Assembly (NCBI RefSeq): GCF_029961765.1
Contig: NZ_CP124681.1
Location: forward strand, 2,232,001 to 2,296,000
Direction of reading: 5' to 3'
Source of the DNA: Nocardioides sp. QY071
GTDB taxonomy: Bacteria; Actinomycetota; Actinomycetes; Propionibacteriales; Nocardioidaceae
Length of the DNA: 64,000 nucleotides
Position numbers and translations under genes: made by a program. The notes below the pieces were generated by a model, which saw only the letters and a program-made list of their open reading frames with translations, was not told the DNA's origin and searched no databases. Position 1 is the first letter of the stretch. The number at the start of each line of letters is the position of its first letter. Shown here in pieces: positions 15,218 through 23,386 of the stretch.

Positions 15218-16233
15218 GCTACCCCAAGGACTGCTGGTACGTCGCCGCCACCCGTGACGAGCTGGACGGGGCCGGCGACGGCTTCACCGCTCGGCGCCTC
15301 CTCGACACGCTCGTCCTGCTGTTCCGGCTCGCCGACGGCTCGGTCGCCGCGCTCGAGGACCGCTGCGCGCACCGGCCCTACCCGCTCTCGGCCGGCCACC
15401 GCGAGGGCGATCTGGTGGTGTGCGGCTATCACGGTTGCACGTACGACGCGACCGGGCGCTGCGTCAGGGTGCCCTCCCAGGACAACCCTCCCTCGGGCGC
15501 CCGGGTGCGCGCCTTCCCCGTCGTCGAGCATGGCCCGTTCGTCTGGATCTGGATCGGCACCCCCGGCGGCGAGCGGCTGCGCCCGCCTCCCGCGACGCCC
15601 TGGCTCCACGACGGTGCCTGGAGCAGCGTGGGGGAGCGACGCGACGTTGCCGCCGACCTGTTGCTGCTGCACGAGCACTACCTCGACCTGACCAACGTGT
15701 TCGCGATGCACCCGGAGATGGTGCCGCCGGGCATCGAGGCGCTGCCGCCGCTGGAGGAGGTCGAGGTGTCCGAGCTCTCCGTGTCCTACAGGCGCGAGCT
15801 GCCCAAGGCACCCCTGGCGCCCTGGGAGGCCCAGGTCTCCGGTCTCGACAGTGACGAGTCGTTCGGTCGCACGGAGACCGGTGCCTTCGTGACCCCGGGC
15901 CTGCACAAGCAGACCTACACGATCTCCGGCTCCGGCGGCCCCGAGCTGGAGCTCGTGCGCACCCATGCCTTCACCCCCCGGTCCTCGGGCGCGACGCACG
16001 TGTTCCTGCAGATCTCGTGGCGCGGTGCCGCGGTCCCACCCGACGCGGGCGAGCAGCTGGCCGCCGTCTTCCACGAGATGGCCAGCCGGGACAGCGCCGT
16101 GCTCGAGACCATGCAGCGCTACCTCGACGAGGACACGACCCCGCGGCGCTACTTCAACGTGAAGGCCGATCGGGCCGCCGTACGTGCTCGGCGAATCCTG
16201 ACGTCGATGGTGGAGGACGAGCGGGGACGATAG
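15214..16233 (+). CDS. Rieske non-heme iron oxygenase (VanA/dicamba-type alpha subunit)
   Basis: A 339-residue terminal oxygenase. The Rieske motif is canonical: CAHRPYPLSAG followed by CGYHG (CxH-x17-CxxH, residues about 50-72). The catalytic domain is the short form of single-component O-demethylases such as VanA and dicamba monooxygenase. In the expected D-x-x-H-x4-H iron-binding motif the sequence reads DLTNVFAMH, so the first histidine position is Asn. GTG 15214 overlaps the P450-reductase stop, so translation is coupled. The fused reductase could conceivably serve both oxygenases (inference). Substrate unknown. Confidence 0.85.
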   Translation: MSYPKDCWYVAATRDELDGAGDGFTARRLLDTLVLLFRLADGSVAALEDRCAHRPYPLSAGHREGDLVVCGYHGCTYDATGRCVRVPSQDNPPSGARVRAFPVVEHGPFVWIWIGTPGGERLRPPPATPWLHDGAWSSVGERRDVAADLLLLHEHYLDLTNVFAMHPEMVPPGIEALPPLEEVEVSELSVSYRRELPKAPLAPWEAQVSGLDSDESFGRTETGAFVTPGLHKQTYTISGSGGPELELVRTHAFTPRSSGATHVFLQISWRGAAVPPDAGEQLAAVFHEMASRDSAVLETMQRYLDEDTTPRRYFNVKADRAAVRARRILTSMVEDERGR

Positions 16234-16237
16234 CGAC

Positions 16238-16262
16238 GTGTCGTCGTGATGTGTCGTCGTGA
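16238..16262 (+). repeat. Two tandem copies of GTGTCGTCGTGA
   Basis: A 12-bp direct repeat, GTGTCGTCGTGA, occurs at 16238-16249 and 16251-16262, just after the Rieske oxygenase stop. It is followed at 16272-16283 by the small palindrome GCATCTGGATGC, before the transporter start at 16314. It may be an operator or chance; no known site is recognised. Confidence 0.5.
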
Positions 16263-16313
16263 CGGATTCCTGCATCTGGATGCCTCCAGCCGAATGTCCT
16301 CTACGTTCGGCGC

Positions 16314-17636
16314 ATGCCTGACGAGCTGCCCGCGCGGATCCGGCGCGGCTACGCGCTGGGTGGCGTCGCCACCGGTGTCTACGGCACGGTGCCGTCGCTG
16401 CTGCTGATGCCCTACCTCACCGAGGAGCTGGGCGTCGGCGCGCTGCTCGCCGGACTGGTCGTGTTCGCGCCCAAGGCGTGGGACTTCGTGTGCAACCCGC
16501 TCGCGGGCCGGCTCAGCGATCGGGTACGACGCCACGACCGGCGCCGTCCGTTCCTGCTGGTCGCCGGCCCCCTCATGGGGGTGGGCCTGGCGTTCGTCTT
16601 CACCGGGCCGAGCACGCCCTTCCTGCTCGCGCTGGTCTGGGTGCTGCTCGCCAACCTGGTGGCCGCGACGGCGTACGCGTTCTTCCAGGTGCCCTACCTC
16701 GCGATGTCGGCCGAGGTGACCGGCGACTACGGGGTCCGCACCCAGATGATGGCCTGGCGGGTCGGGGTGGTGACCACCGCGATCGCGGTCTCCGGCGTGG
16801 TCGCGCCGTGGCTGGTGACCACCGCGGGCGGCTACCGCGCGATGGGTGCGGTCGCGGGACTGGTGGTCGTCGCCGGATCGCTCGCGGTCTGGCGGTGCAC
16901 CCGCGGCGCACCCGTGGTCCGCACGGAGACAGCCGGGGGAGGCCTGCGCGACCAGCTGCGGGTCGTGCTCGGCAACGCGCACGCACGGCCGCTGATCGCG
17001 GCCCTGGTGCTGCAGGCCGCGGGCACGAGCATGCTGCTCGCCGCGGTCGCGTACGCCGCCCGGGTGCTGCTCGGCGACGCCACGACCGGCAGCTACCTGT
17101 TCGCCGCCTTCGTGGTGCCCGGCGTCCTGTCCGCGCCGCTGTGGGCCTGGCTCGGGCGCCACCGCGGCAAGAAGGCCGGGTACGTCGTGGCCACGGCCGT
17201 GCTCGGCGGCGGGCTCCTCGCCCTGGTCGGCGTGTGGTCCGGCAGCCTGGTGTGGTGCCTGGTCTGGTCGGCGGTGACGGGCGCCGGCTACGCCGGTATC
17301 CAGGTCTTCCCGCTGGCGATGCTCCCCGACGTCGCCGCCCACGACGCCCGCACCTCCGGGCACAACCGGATCGGCCTCTTCGCCGGGGTGTGGGCCGGGT
17401 GCGAGCTGCTCGGCTTCGCGCTCGGGCCCGGCCTGCTCGGCGTGGTGCTGGCGATCGGCGGCTACGAGGGAGGCCTCGACCGGTACGACGCCCCCGCCCG
17501 GCTCGCGGTCCTGGCCGGCACGTCCGTCGTCCCCGCCGCGTTGGTGCTGGTCAGCCTGTTCGCGATCCGCGCCTACCGCCTCGACGAGGCGCTGCGCGTC
17601 GCCCCGAGGAGTCCAGCACCTGCCCCTGCCGCTTGA
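16314..17636 (+). CDS. GPH-type major facilitator superfamily transporter
   Basis: A 440-residue integral membrane protein with about 12 hydrophobic segments. The segments AWDFVCNPLAGRLSDRVRR and FFQVPYLAMSAEVTGDYGV with RTQMMAWR are typical of the glycoside-pentoside-hexuronide:cation symporter branch of MFS. It follows the P450/Rieske pair by 80 bp on the same strand and may import the substrate of those oxygenases (inference). Its 3' end overlaps the convergent regulator gene by 86 bp; the overlapping C-terminal tail (Pro/Ala-rich) is probably not functional. Confidence 0.85.
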   Translation: MPDELPARIRRGYALGGVATGVYGTVPSLLLMPYLTEELGVGALLAGLVVFAPKAWDFVCNPLAGRLSDRVRRHDRRRPFLLVAGPLMGVGLAFVFTGPSTPFLLALVWVLLANLVAATAYAFFQVPYLAMSAEVTGDYGVRTQMMAWRVGVVTTAIAVSGVVAPWLVTTAGGYRAMGAVAGLVVVAGSLAVWRCTRGAPVVRTETAGGGLRDQLRVVLGNAHARPLIAALVLQAAGTSMLLAAVAYAARVLLGDATTGSYLFAAFVVPGVLSAPLWAWLGRHRGKKAGYVVATAVLGGGLLALVGVWSGSLVWCLVWSAVTGAGYAGIQVFPLAMLPDVAAHDARTSGHNRIGLFAGVWAGCELLGFALGPGLLGVVLAIGGYEGGLDRYDAPARLAVLAGTSVVPAALVLVSLFAIRAYRLDEALRVAPRSPAPAPAA

Positions 17637-18606
17637 CCGGGCGGAGCACGGTCGAGCGGCTGCGCACCTGCCAGCCCCGCGCCAGTGCGGCGAGGTCGGT
17701 CTCGATCCGCGGCAGCTGGGCGAGCGAGGCCAGCCGCACCCCGAGGGTCAGGTTGCCGGCGCCGACGGTCTGGACGCAGCGGTGGACCGGCGCGGCACCC
17801 GCCAGCGCCGGGCCGGCCCGGTCGGGGTCCTCGACCTCGACCTCGAGCAGCACGCCGCGGCCGAGCGCGGCGGCGGGCGTCGCCAGGTCGCAGCCCAGCC
17901 GGATCGCTCCCGAGCGCAGCGCCCGGTCCAGGCCCCGTCGTACCGTCGGCTCCGAGCCGCCCACCCGCGCCGCGAGCTCCTGCCCGCTGAGCCGGGCGTC
18001 GTCGCCGAGCGCCGCGAGGAGGTCGTCGACCAGCGCGGCCCGAGGAGGTGCGGGACGCGGCTGGTCGGTGCGCGGCCGCAGGCTCCGCCGCTGGGCGGCC
18101 GAGCAGATCCCGAGGCGCCAGCCGGCGTCCTCGGCGTGCACGTCGGCCACGACCCGGCGCTCGACGACCTCGCCCCGGCACAGCACCGCCAGCTCGTCGA
18201 CGCGCCGGTGCACCTCGGCGAGCCCGGAGCCGAGCACCACCACGGCGAGGTCCGCCGTGCCCGACACGAGGTCGACGGTGTGCACCCAGTCGGGCGCCGC
18301 GGCCCGCTCGGCCGCGTCCTCGGCGGCGCCGGACGCGCAGCGCAGCAGCACGAGGGTCGCGTCCAGGTAGGGGGTGAGCCGTGCCGCGGACGGCGTGACC
18401 ACCCACCACGCCAGCCGCTCCTCGTGCAGCCGGCGCCAGCGGCGAGCCGCGGTCACCGCGTCGATGTCGAGCACCGAGGCGATCGTCGTCCACGGCGCCC
18501 GCGGGTTCACCTGGAGTGCGTCGATCAGTGCGAGGTCGATCTCGGGCAGGATCTCGAGGTGACCGATCCCGTCATCGGTGGGCGTCATGCGATCAGTCTT
18601 GCCCAT
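17551..18606 (-). CDS. Lrp/AsnC-family regulator with two HTH-RAM-like halves
   Basis: Up to 351 residues. The first AsnC-type winged HTH is at residues about 20-65 (LPEIDLALIDALQVNPRAPW, then TIASVLDI and TAARRWRRL). A second is at about 190-235 (LVDDLLAALGDDARLSGQEL, then AARVGGSEPTVRRGLDRAL), each followed by a ligand-binding-like region (VHTVDLVSGTADLAVVVLG; RCVQTVGAGNLTLGVRL). The tandem layout suggests an internal fusion of two Lrp-like units. ATG 18606 or ATG 18588 could be the start; neither has a strong ribosome-binding site. It is convergent with the transporter and may control the oxygenase locus or the divergent peptidase gene (70 bp away). Confidence 0.78.
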   Translation of the reverse strand: MGKTDRMTPTDDGIGHLEILPEIDLALIDALQVNPRAPWTTIASVLDIDAVTAARRWRRLHEERLAWWVVTPSAARLTPYLDATLVLLRCASGAAEDAAERAAAPDWVHTVDLVSGTADLAVVVLGSGLAEVHRRVDELAVLCRGEVVERRVVADVHAEDAGWRLGICSAAQRRSLRPRTDQPRPAPPRAALVDDLLAALGDDARLSGQELAARVGGSEPTVRRGLDRALRSGAIRLGCDLATPAAALGRGVLLEVEVEDPDRAGPALAGAAPVHRCVQTVGAGNLTLGVRLASLAQLPRIETDLAALARGWQVRSRSTVLRPVKRQGQVLDSSGRRAAPRRGGRRGSRTG

Positions 18607-18676
18607 CGACGGCTGAGACCTGTCGGTTTTCCGGCGCCCGACGTCGCCGATATGACGACCTACCTAGGGTCGTGCC

Positions 18677-20128
18677 ATGAGCCGGCGCACCGCTGACGTG
18701 ACCGACGTCGACCAGCTGATGGCCACGATCGAGGACCTGGTCGCGATGGCGCCGCGGGCGACCGGGACGCCGGGCGGTGAGCGGGCGGCGGCGTACGTCG
18801 AGGACCGGTTCCGCCGCGCCGGCCTCGACGAGGTGTGGGTCGAGGAGGCCGACTCCTTCGCCTGGGAGCCTTCCGTGGCCGGCCTGAACGTCGACGGGGA
18901 TGAGGTCCCGTGCGCGCCGATCCGGCACTGTGCGCTGCCCGCCCACGAGCACGTCGGCACGCTCGGCACCGGTGTCGACGGTGTCGAGGCCGAGGTCGTC
19001 GACATCGGCGCCGACGGCGTCGGCAGCCGCGACGTCACCGGCAGGATCGTGCTCTTCGACCTGACCTTCGACCTGCCGCAGTGGGCGTTGCTGCCCCTGA
19101 GCGAGTACGTGCACGACCCCGAGCGGCAGATGCTGAACCGCGACGCGCTCGGCTCCCGCAACCCCTACATCACCTCGCTCACGCGCACGCTGCGCGACGC
19201 CGCGGCGGCCGGTGCCGTGGCGGTGGTCGGAGTGCTGCGCGACTACCCGGAGTCACTGGGCTACCACAACGAGTACTACCGCCGGACCCTGCTCACCCTG
19301 CCCGGCGTGTGGATCACCCGGGCCGCGGGAGACACCCTGCGCCGTCGGCTGCACGCCGGCTCGGTCGCATCGCTCCGGCTCGTCGCCGAGCGGCGCCGAG
19401 TCACCGCGCGCACCGTGGTCGGCGTGCTCCACGGCGCGTCCCGGGACACGGTGATGGTGCAGTCCCACCACGACTCCATCGGTCCCGGCGCGGTCGAGGA
19501 CGCCACCGGTACGGCGGAGGTCGTCGCGCTCGCCGAGCACGCGGTCGAGCGCGCCCGGGCCGGCCGCCCCTGGTCCAAGACGCTCATGTTCGTCACATTC
19601 GACAGCCACTTCACCGGCTACCAGTCCCACCGCGCCTTCGCCCGCCGCTACACGATCGACGCCGACTCGCCGTACCCGCTCGCGCTCAACCTGACCGTCG
19701 AGCACGTCGGGCTGCGCGCGCGTCGCACCGCCGACGGGTGCTTCGAGACCCTCGACCACAGCGAGCCGCGGGCCTTCTTCGAGAACGTCTCGCTGCCGAT
19801 GAAGCTCGCGGTGGCGCGGGCGATCCGCCGCCATCGGCTCGGCGCGACCTCGATGCTCAACGCCGGGCTGCTGGAGTTCACGCTCGACGGGATGCCGACC
19901 GACGCGTCGTTCACCTTCACGGCCGGCGTGCCGACGATCAGCCTGGTCTCCGGCCCGCTCTACCTGTACGACGAGGCCGACACCCTCGACAAGGTCGACG
20001 TCGACCAGCTGGTCCCCGTCGCGAACGCCTTCGCCGACCTGATGGCGTTCGCCGACGGGCGGGACCCGGGTCGGCTCGGACTGATCCCGCGCCGCGTCCG
20101 CCGGCTGCTGCCGCGGGGACGCTGGTGA
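18677..20128 (+). CDS. M28-like peptidase homologue, probably lacking the full zinc site
   Basis: A 483-residue protein with M28 aminopeptidase architecture: an N-terminal region containing a PA-like insert (about 90-220) and a C-terminal peptidase domain. First zinc ligands look kept: QSHHDSIGPGAVEDATGTAE. The usual paired-glutamate motif (EExGLxGS) is replaced by FDSHFTGYQSH. The C-terminal histidine motif (xYHxxxDTxDKVD) reads YLYDEADTLDKVD, without the histidine. No signal peptide is seen. It may be inactive or work on another substrate. The following hydrolase overlaps its stop (GTGA). Confidence 0.8.
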   Translation: MSRRTADVTDVDQLMATIEDLVAMAPRATGTPGGERAAAYVEDRFRRAGLDEVWVEEADSFAWEPSVAGLNVDGDEVPCAPIRHCALPAHEHVGTLGTGVDGVEAEVVDIGADGVGSRDVTGRIVLFDLTFDLPQWALLPLSEYVHDPERQMLNRDALGSRNPYITSLTRTLRDAAAAGAVAVVGVLRDYPESLGYHNEYYRRTLLTLPGVWITRAAGDTLRRRLHAGSVASLRLVAERRRVTARTVVGVLHGASRDTVMVQSHHDSIGPGAVEDATGTAEVVALAEHAVERARAGRPWSKTLMFVTFDSHFTGYQSHRAFARRYTIDADSPYPLALNLTVEHVGLRARRTADGCFETLDHSEPRAFFENVSLPMKLAVARAIRRHRLGATSMLNAGLLEFTLDGMPTDASFTFTAGVPTISLVSGPLYLYDEADTLDKVDVDQLVPVANAFADLMAFADGRDPGRLGLIPRRVRRLLPRGRW

Positions 20129-21210
20129 GCGCGGTCGTGGCCCGCGAGCCGGCGCGGGGACGGGCGGCGCTCGCGGCGGCAGGGGAGTCGTGGCGGGTGT
20201 CGTACCCCTCGGGCTCCTCCGTGCTGACCGGGCTGGTCCACCTGCCGGCCGCAGCGCCGCCCATCGGCGGCTGGCCGGTGGTGACCTACGGGCACATGAC
20301 CACCGGCGGCAGTGACCGCTCGGCGCCGAGCACCGCTGTCGACGGGCACCCGGAGCTGCGCCGGATGACGCAGGGCGACGGCTTCGCCGCGCAGCTGCTG
20401 GGGCGGGGGATCGCCGTCCTGCAGCCCGACTACGCGGGCCTCGGCAGCCCGGGACCCCATCCGTACCTGATCGGTCCCGCGCTGGCGACCTCCGTGCTCG
20501 ACCTGCTCGTCGCGGCGCGTGCGTCCTTCGACCTGTCGGGCCGCTGGGTCTCCGCGGGGCACTCCGAGGGTGCCGTCGCCGCCCTCCACGCCGCTGCCGT
20601 GGGCCCGCCGGCCGGCGTCTCGCTGCTCGGCTGCGCGGTCGTCGCGCCCGTCACCCGGATGGACCGGACCATCGGTCTCTCGCTGCGCTGGCCGCTCACC
20701 CCACCAGGGTTCGGCGTCGTCCCCGCCCTCGTCGCGCTGATGATCAGCGGCGCCGCGACGGTGGACCCTCAGCTCCGGCAGCTGGTCGACGGCGACGGCC
20801 TCAGCGACCGCGCCCGCCGGCTCTGGCCCCAGCTCGGTGAGCGCACCCTCACCGAGCTCGCCCACCGCTCCTCCTTCGGCGCCCTCGCTCCCGGCGCCCT
20901 GCTCGGAGCCCGCGGGGACGTCGTACGCGACCGCTTGCTGGGCTCCCTGCGCGCCCACGACGTCGCCGGGTTGTCCCTTCCTGTCGACCTGCCACTGCGC
21001 ATCGACGCCGCCACCCTCGACGAGGTCGCCCCCTGGTGGCTGACCCGTTCCCTGGTCCGCGGCTACCGGGCCGCCGGCCTGCGAGTCGAACCGCACTGGT
21101 GGCGCACCGGCCACTCCGGCGTACTCGGTCCCGGCCGGGCGCCGGCGCCGGCGGCGCGGTGGGTGGCAGGGCTGGTGGATACCCGCGCCGACCGCCTCTC
21201 GGGCAGGTGA
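20125..21210 (+). CDS. Alpha/beta hydrolase, secretory-lipase (LIP)-like
   Basis: A 361-residue alpha/beta hydrolase with nucleophile elbow AGHSEGAVAAL (about residue 138), upstream strand-loop VVTYGHMTTGGSD and IAVLQPDYAGLGSPG, and a histidine near the C-terminus (WRTGHSGVLGPG) that can complete the triad. The order resembles the LIP/secretory triacylglycerol lipase family, but no signal peptide is visible here, so it is probably cytosolic or cell-associated. GTG 20125 is coupled to the M28-like gene. Substrate unknown. Confidence 0.8.
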   Translation: MSAVVAREPARGRAALAAAGESWRVSYPSGSSVLTGLVHLPAAAPPIGGWPVVTYGHMTTGGSDRSAPSTAVDGHPELRRMTQGDGFAAQLLGRGIAVLQPDYAGLGSPGPHPYLIGPALATSVLDLLVAARASFDLSGRWVSAGHSEGAVAALHAAAVGPPAGVSLLGCAVVAPVTRMDRTIGLSLRWPLTPPGFGVVPALVALMISGAATVDPQLRQLVDGDGLSDRARRLWPQLGERTLTELAHRSSFGALAPGALLGARGDVVRDRLLGSLRAHDVAGLSLPVDLPLRIDAATLDEVAPWWLTRSLVRGYRAAGLRVEPHWWRTGHSGVLGPGRAPAPAARWVAGLVDTRADRLSGR

Positions 21211-21285
21211 CCTCGGCTCGGCGCCGATCCCTCATCTCGCACGGAGGCGTGCCGATGGACAGGCAGGCTTCACGAGAGACGAGAG

Positions 21286-22632
21286 ATGATCGATCCGCTC
21301 GAGCACCCGCCCGCCGATTCCGGTGACGACACCGCCCGCGAGCTCGAGCGCGCTGACCAGCAGGCCATCTTGGACAACCTCCCGGCGCTCATCGCGTACT
21401 GGGACCGAGGGCTGCGCAACCGGCTGGCCAACAAGGTCTACGTCGAGTACTTCGACATGACGCCGGAGGAGATCTTCGGCAGGCACATCAGCGAGGTGCT
21501 GGGGCCGGACCTCTACCAGCAGAACCTGCCCTACCTCGAGCGGGCGCTGGCGGGGGAACGCCAGGAGTTCGACCGCGAGATCCCGACGCCGACCGGGCCC
21601 AGGTACACCCAGGCCCTCTACCTGCCGGACGTGCACGAGGGTGAGGTGCGCGGCATCTTCGTCCTCGTGACCGACATCAGCGCGCGTCGACGTGCGGAGG
21701 TGGCGCTGGCCCTCGCCGAGTCGCGGTTCCGGACCCTGTTCGAGGCCGCGCCGTCAGCGACATTGGTGACAAGCGCCGACGGACTCATCGTCTCGGCCAA
21801 CGACGCAGCCGGTCGGCTCTTCGGGTACGACGTCGCGGCTCTGGAGGGCATGGACGTCGACGCGCTCGTGCACCCGGCAGACCTGGCGATGTCGAGACGG
21901 GTACGCGACCAGTTGACGGCCGGGCGAATCACGCGCTTCTCGGAGGAACGTCGCTATCGCCACGCCGACGGCCACACCGTGTGGGCGCAGGCCGAGGTGA
22001 CCGTGGTGCGGGCTACGGACCCGGATGATGACAGGCCCTACCTGCTCGCCCAGCTCCAGGACACCAGCACGCGCAAGTCCTACGAGCACGAGCTCGAGCA
22101 CCTTGCACACCACGACGCCTTGACCGGGACGCTCAACCGACGGGGTCTCACCCGGGTGCTCGAGCGTCAGGTGGTGCTGGCCGAGAGTGGCCGGGGTGGC
22201 TCGGTCCTGCTGTGCGACCTGGATAACTTCAAGGCGGTGAACGACCGGTTCGGCCACGAGGTGGGCGACGACCTGCTGGTTCACGTGGCCCGCGTCTTGC
22301 GCCGAGCGGTGCGTGCGTCCGACGCCGTGGGTCGGCTGGGCGGCGACGAGTTCGCCGTCGTGCTGTCCCGGGCCGGGGCTGAGGACGCCCGTACCGTCGG
22401 AGCGACGGTTGCCCGCAGCCTGGAGGAGGACGCGGGCTTCCCGTGGAACGGTGTCTCCGTCTCGATCTCGATCGGCGTCGCGCAGTTCAGTCCCGGACGC
22501 ACGATCGACCAGGTACTCAGGGAGGCCGACCGCGACATGTACGCCGTCAAGGCGGCCGGCCGCGAGCGCCGCTCGCGGCCGGCCGCGCATCAGCTGGTGA
22601 CCCGGACCGAGTCGCACCCGAAGAAGGCGTAG
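21286..22632 (+). CDS. PAS-PAS-GGDEF diguanylate cyclase
   Basis: A 448-residue protein without membrane segments. Two PAS domains (about 20-140 and 145-265; e.g. ILDNLPALIAYWDRGLRNRL and LFEAAPSATLVTSADGLIV) precede a GGDEF domain (about 275-430). The active-site motif RLGGDEFAVVL is intact, and the inhibitory I-site RASD stands exactly five residues before GGDEF, so c-di-GMP synthesis with product inhibition is expected. No EAL domain. The PAS ligand is unknown. The 3' end overlaps a convergent gene remnant by 43 bp. Confidence 0.92.
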   Translation: MIDPLEHPPADSGDDTARELERADQQAILDNLPALIAYWDRGLRNRLANKVYVEYFDMTPEEIFGRHISEVLGPDLYQQNLPYLERALAGERQEFDREIPTPTGPRYTQALYLPDVHEGEVRGIFVLVTDISARRRAEVALALAESRFRTLFEAAPSATLVTSADGLIVSANDAAGRLFGYDVAALEGMDVDALVHPADLAMSRRVRDQLTAGRITRFSEERRYRHADGHTVWAQAEVTVVRATDPDDDRPYLLAQLQDTSTRKSYEHELEHLAHHDALTGTLNRRGLTRVLERQVVLAESGRGGSVLLCDLDNFKAVNDRFGHEVGDDLLVHVARVLRRAVRASDAVGRLGGDEFAVVLSRAGAEDARTVGATVARSLEEDAGFPWNGVSVSISIGVAQFSPGRTIDQVLREADRDMYAVKAAGRERRSRPAAHQLVTRTESHPKKA

Positions 22633-23245
22633 GTCGCGCCGTTCGGGGCGACGTACTTGCCCTTGAGGCAGGCCTCCGTCGTGCTCAGCGTGAGACTGGC
22701 CGCCCTCGGCTTGAAGTGCAGGACGCCGTCCAGGTCGCCGTCCTGGGGCCGTTCGTCGAGATCGTAGGAGTCCGCGAGGTGCAGCTTGTCGTGCCTCTCG
22801 GTCGCGCTGCTCTGGCCCGGGCGGTGTCGAAGAGGTTCGAGCGCAGGCCCCAGCGGGTCCGGGAGACGTCGATGCGGCTCGCGTCGAACGGCACCGGCAG
22901 GCCGTAGGCGCCAGCTCGCGTCGTCAGCGCGGCCAGGGTGGCGACGGTGTTGAGGTTGATCGAGTCGGGGAGACCGCCGGGCCGCACGTTGATCACGATC
23001 GGTACGACGCAGTCGACCGGGCTCGACTGCCCGACGAGGACCTCGAACGGGGAGGTTGCGCTGGTCGTCGTCACGCCGAGGTCGGCGACGGCGATCACCT
23101 TGGTCACCTCGACGGACTCGTTGTCGCCGTCGCCCGCGTCCGGTCCGGCATGATCGGCGACGGTGCCCGACGGCCAGGGCGACCAGACTTCGTCAGCGGA
23201 AGGGCCGCAGTGCCGGCTGGATGAGCATTGCGGTGCCGTGTCCAG
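22590..23245 (-). pseudogene. Frameshifted remnant of an exported repeat-domain protein
   Basis: Protein-like sequence is split between two frames. The upstream part reads ADLGVTTTSATSPFEVLVGQ, then VINVRPGGLPDSINLN and LPVPFDASRIDVSRTRWGL, down to about 22810. The coding sense then resumes in another frame: DKLHLADSYDLDERPQDGD, LDGVLHFKPRAASLTL and AFFGCDSVRVTS, ending at 22590. Together these match the C-terminal domain (xxPGxxPNSINLN ... DGDGDLDLVLHF) seen on many secreted bacterial proteins. A single base indel near 22800-22815 would restore the frame. No start codon or signal peptide is found upstream: the frame opens just after a TGA at 23246. Decay or sequence error are both possible. 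Confidence 0.65.
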
Positions 23246-23320
23246 TCATGGTGGTTCCTCGGAGCATCGAGATGGGACGTGCCGTCCCGCCGACCCTTCT
23301 GCCGGCCTCCTCGAAATGCC

Positions 23321-23351
23321 GATGGCCCCAGGGAACTCCCGGGGCCATCGG
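23321..23351 (-). terminator. Terminator hairpin downstream of glnA
   Basis: A 10-bp perfect stem CGATGGCCCC / GGGGCCATCG (23321-23330 and 23342-23351) with an 11-nt loop lies 36 bp after the glnA stop on the leftward strand. It is GC-rich without a long T-run, as is common in high-GC actinobacteria. Confidence 0.65.
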
Positions 23352-23386
23352 TTTGACGGGCCGGCAGATCCAGCCCAGTTCACGAC

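Noticed and set aside
22685..23107. 140-codon open frame as an independent gene
   Set aside because: Its last ~50 codons are out of frame with the domain sense, and no start signal or complete domain exists; treated as part of a pseudogene.
23193..23249. 18-codon frame (MTGHGTAML...) with a possible ribosome-binding site
   Set aside because: Too short and without support; could be a broken start of the adjacent pseudogene but cannot be shown.
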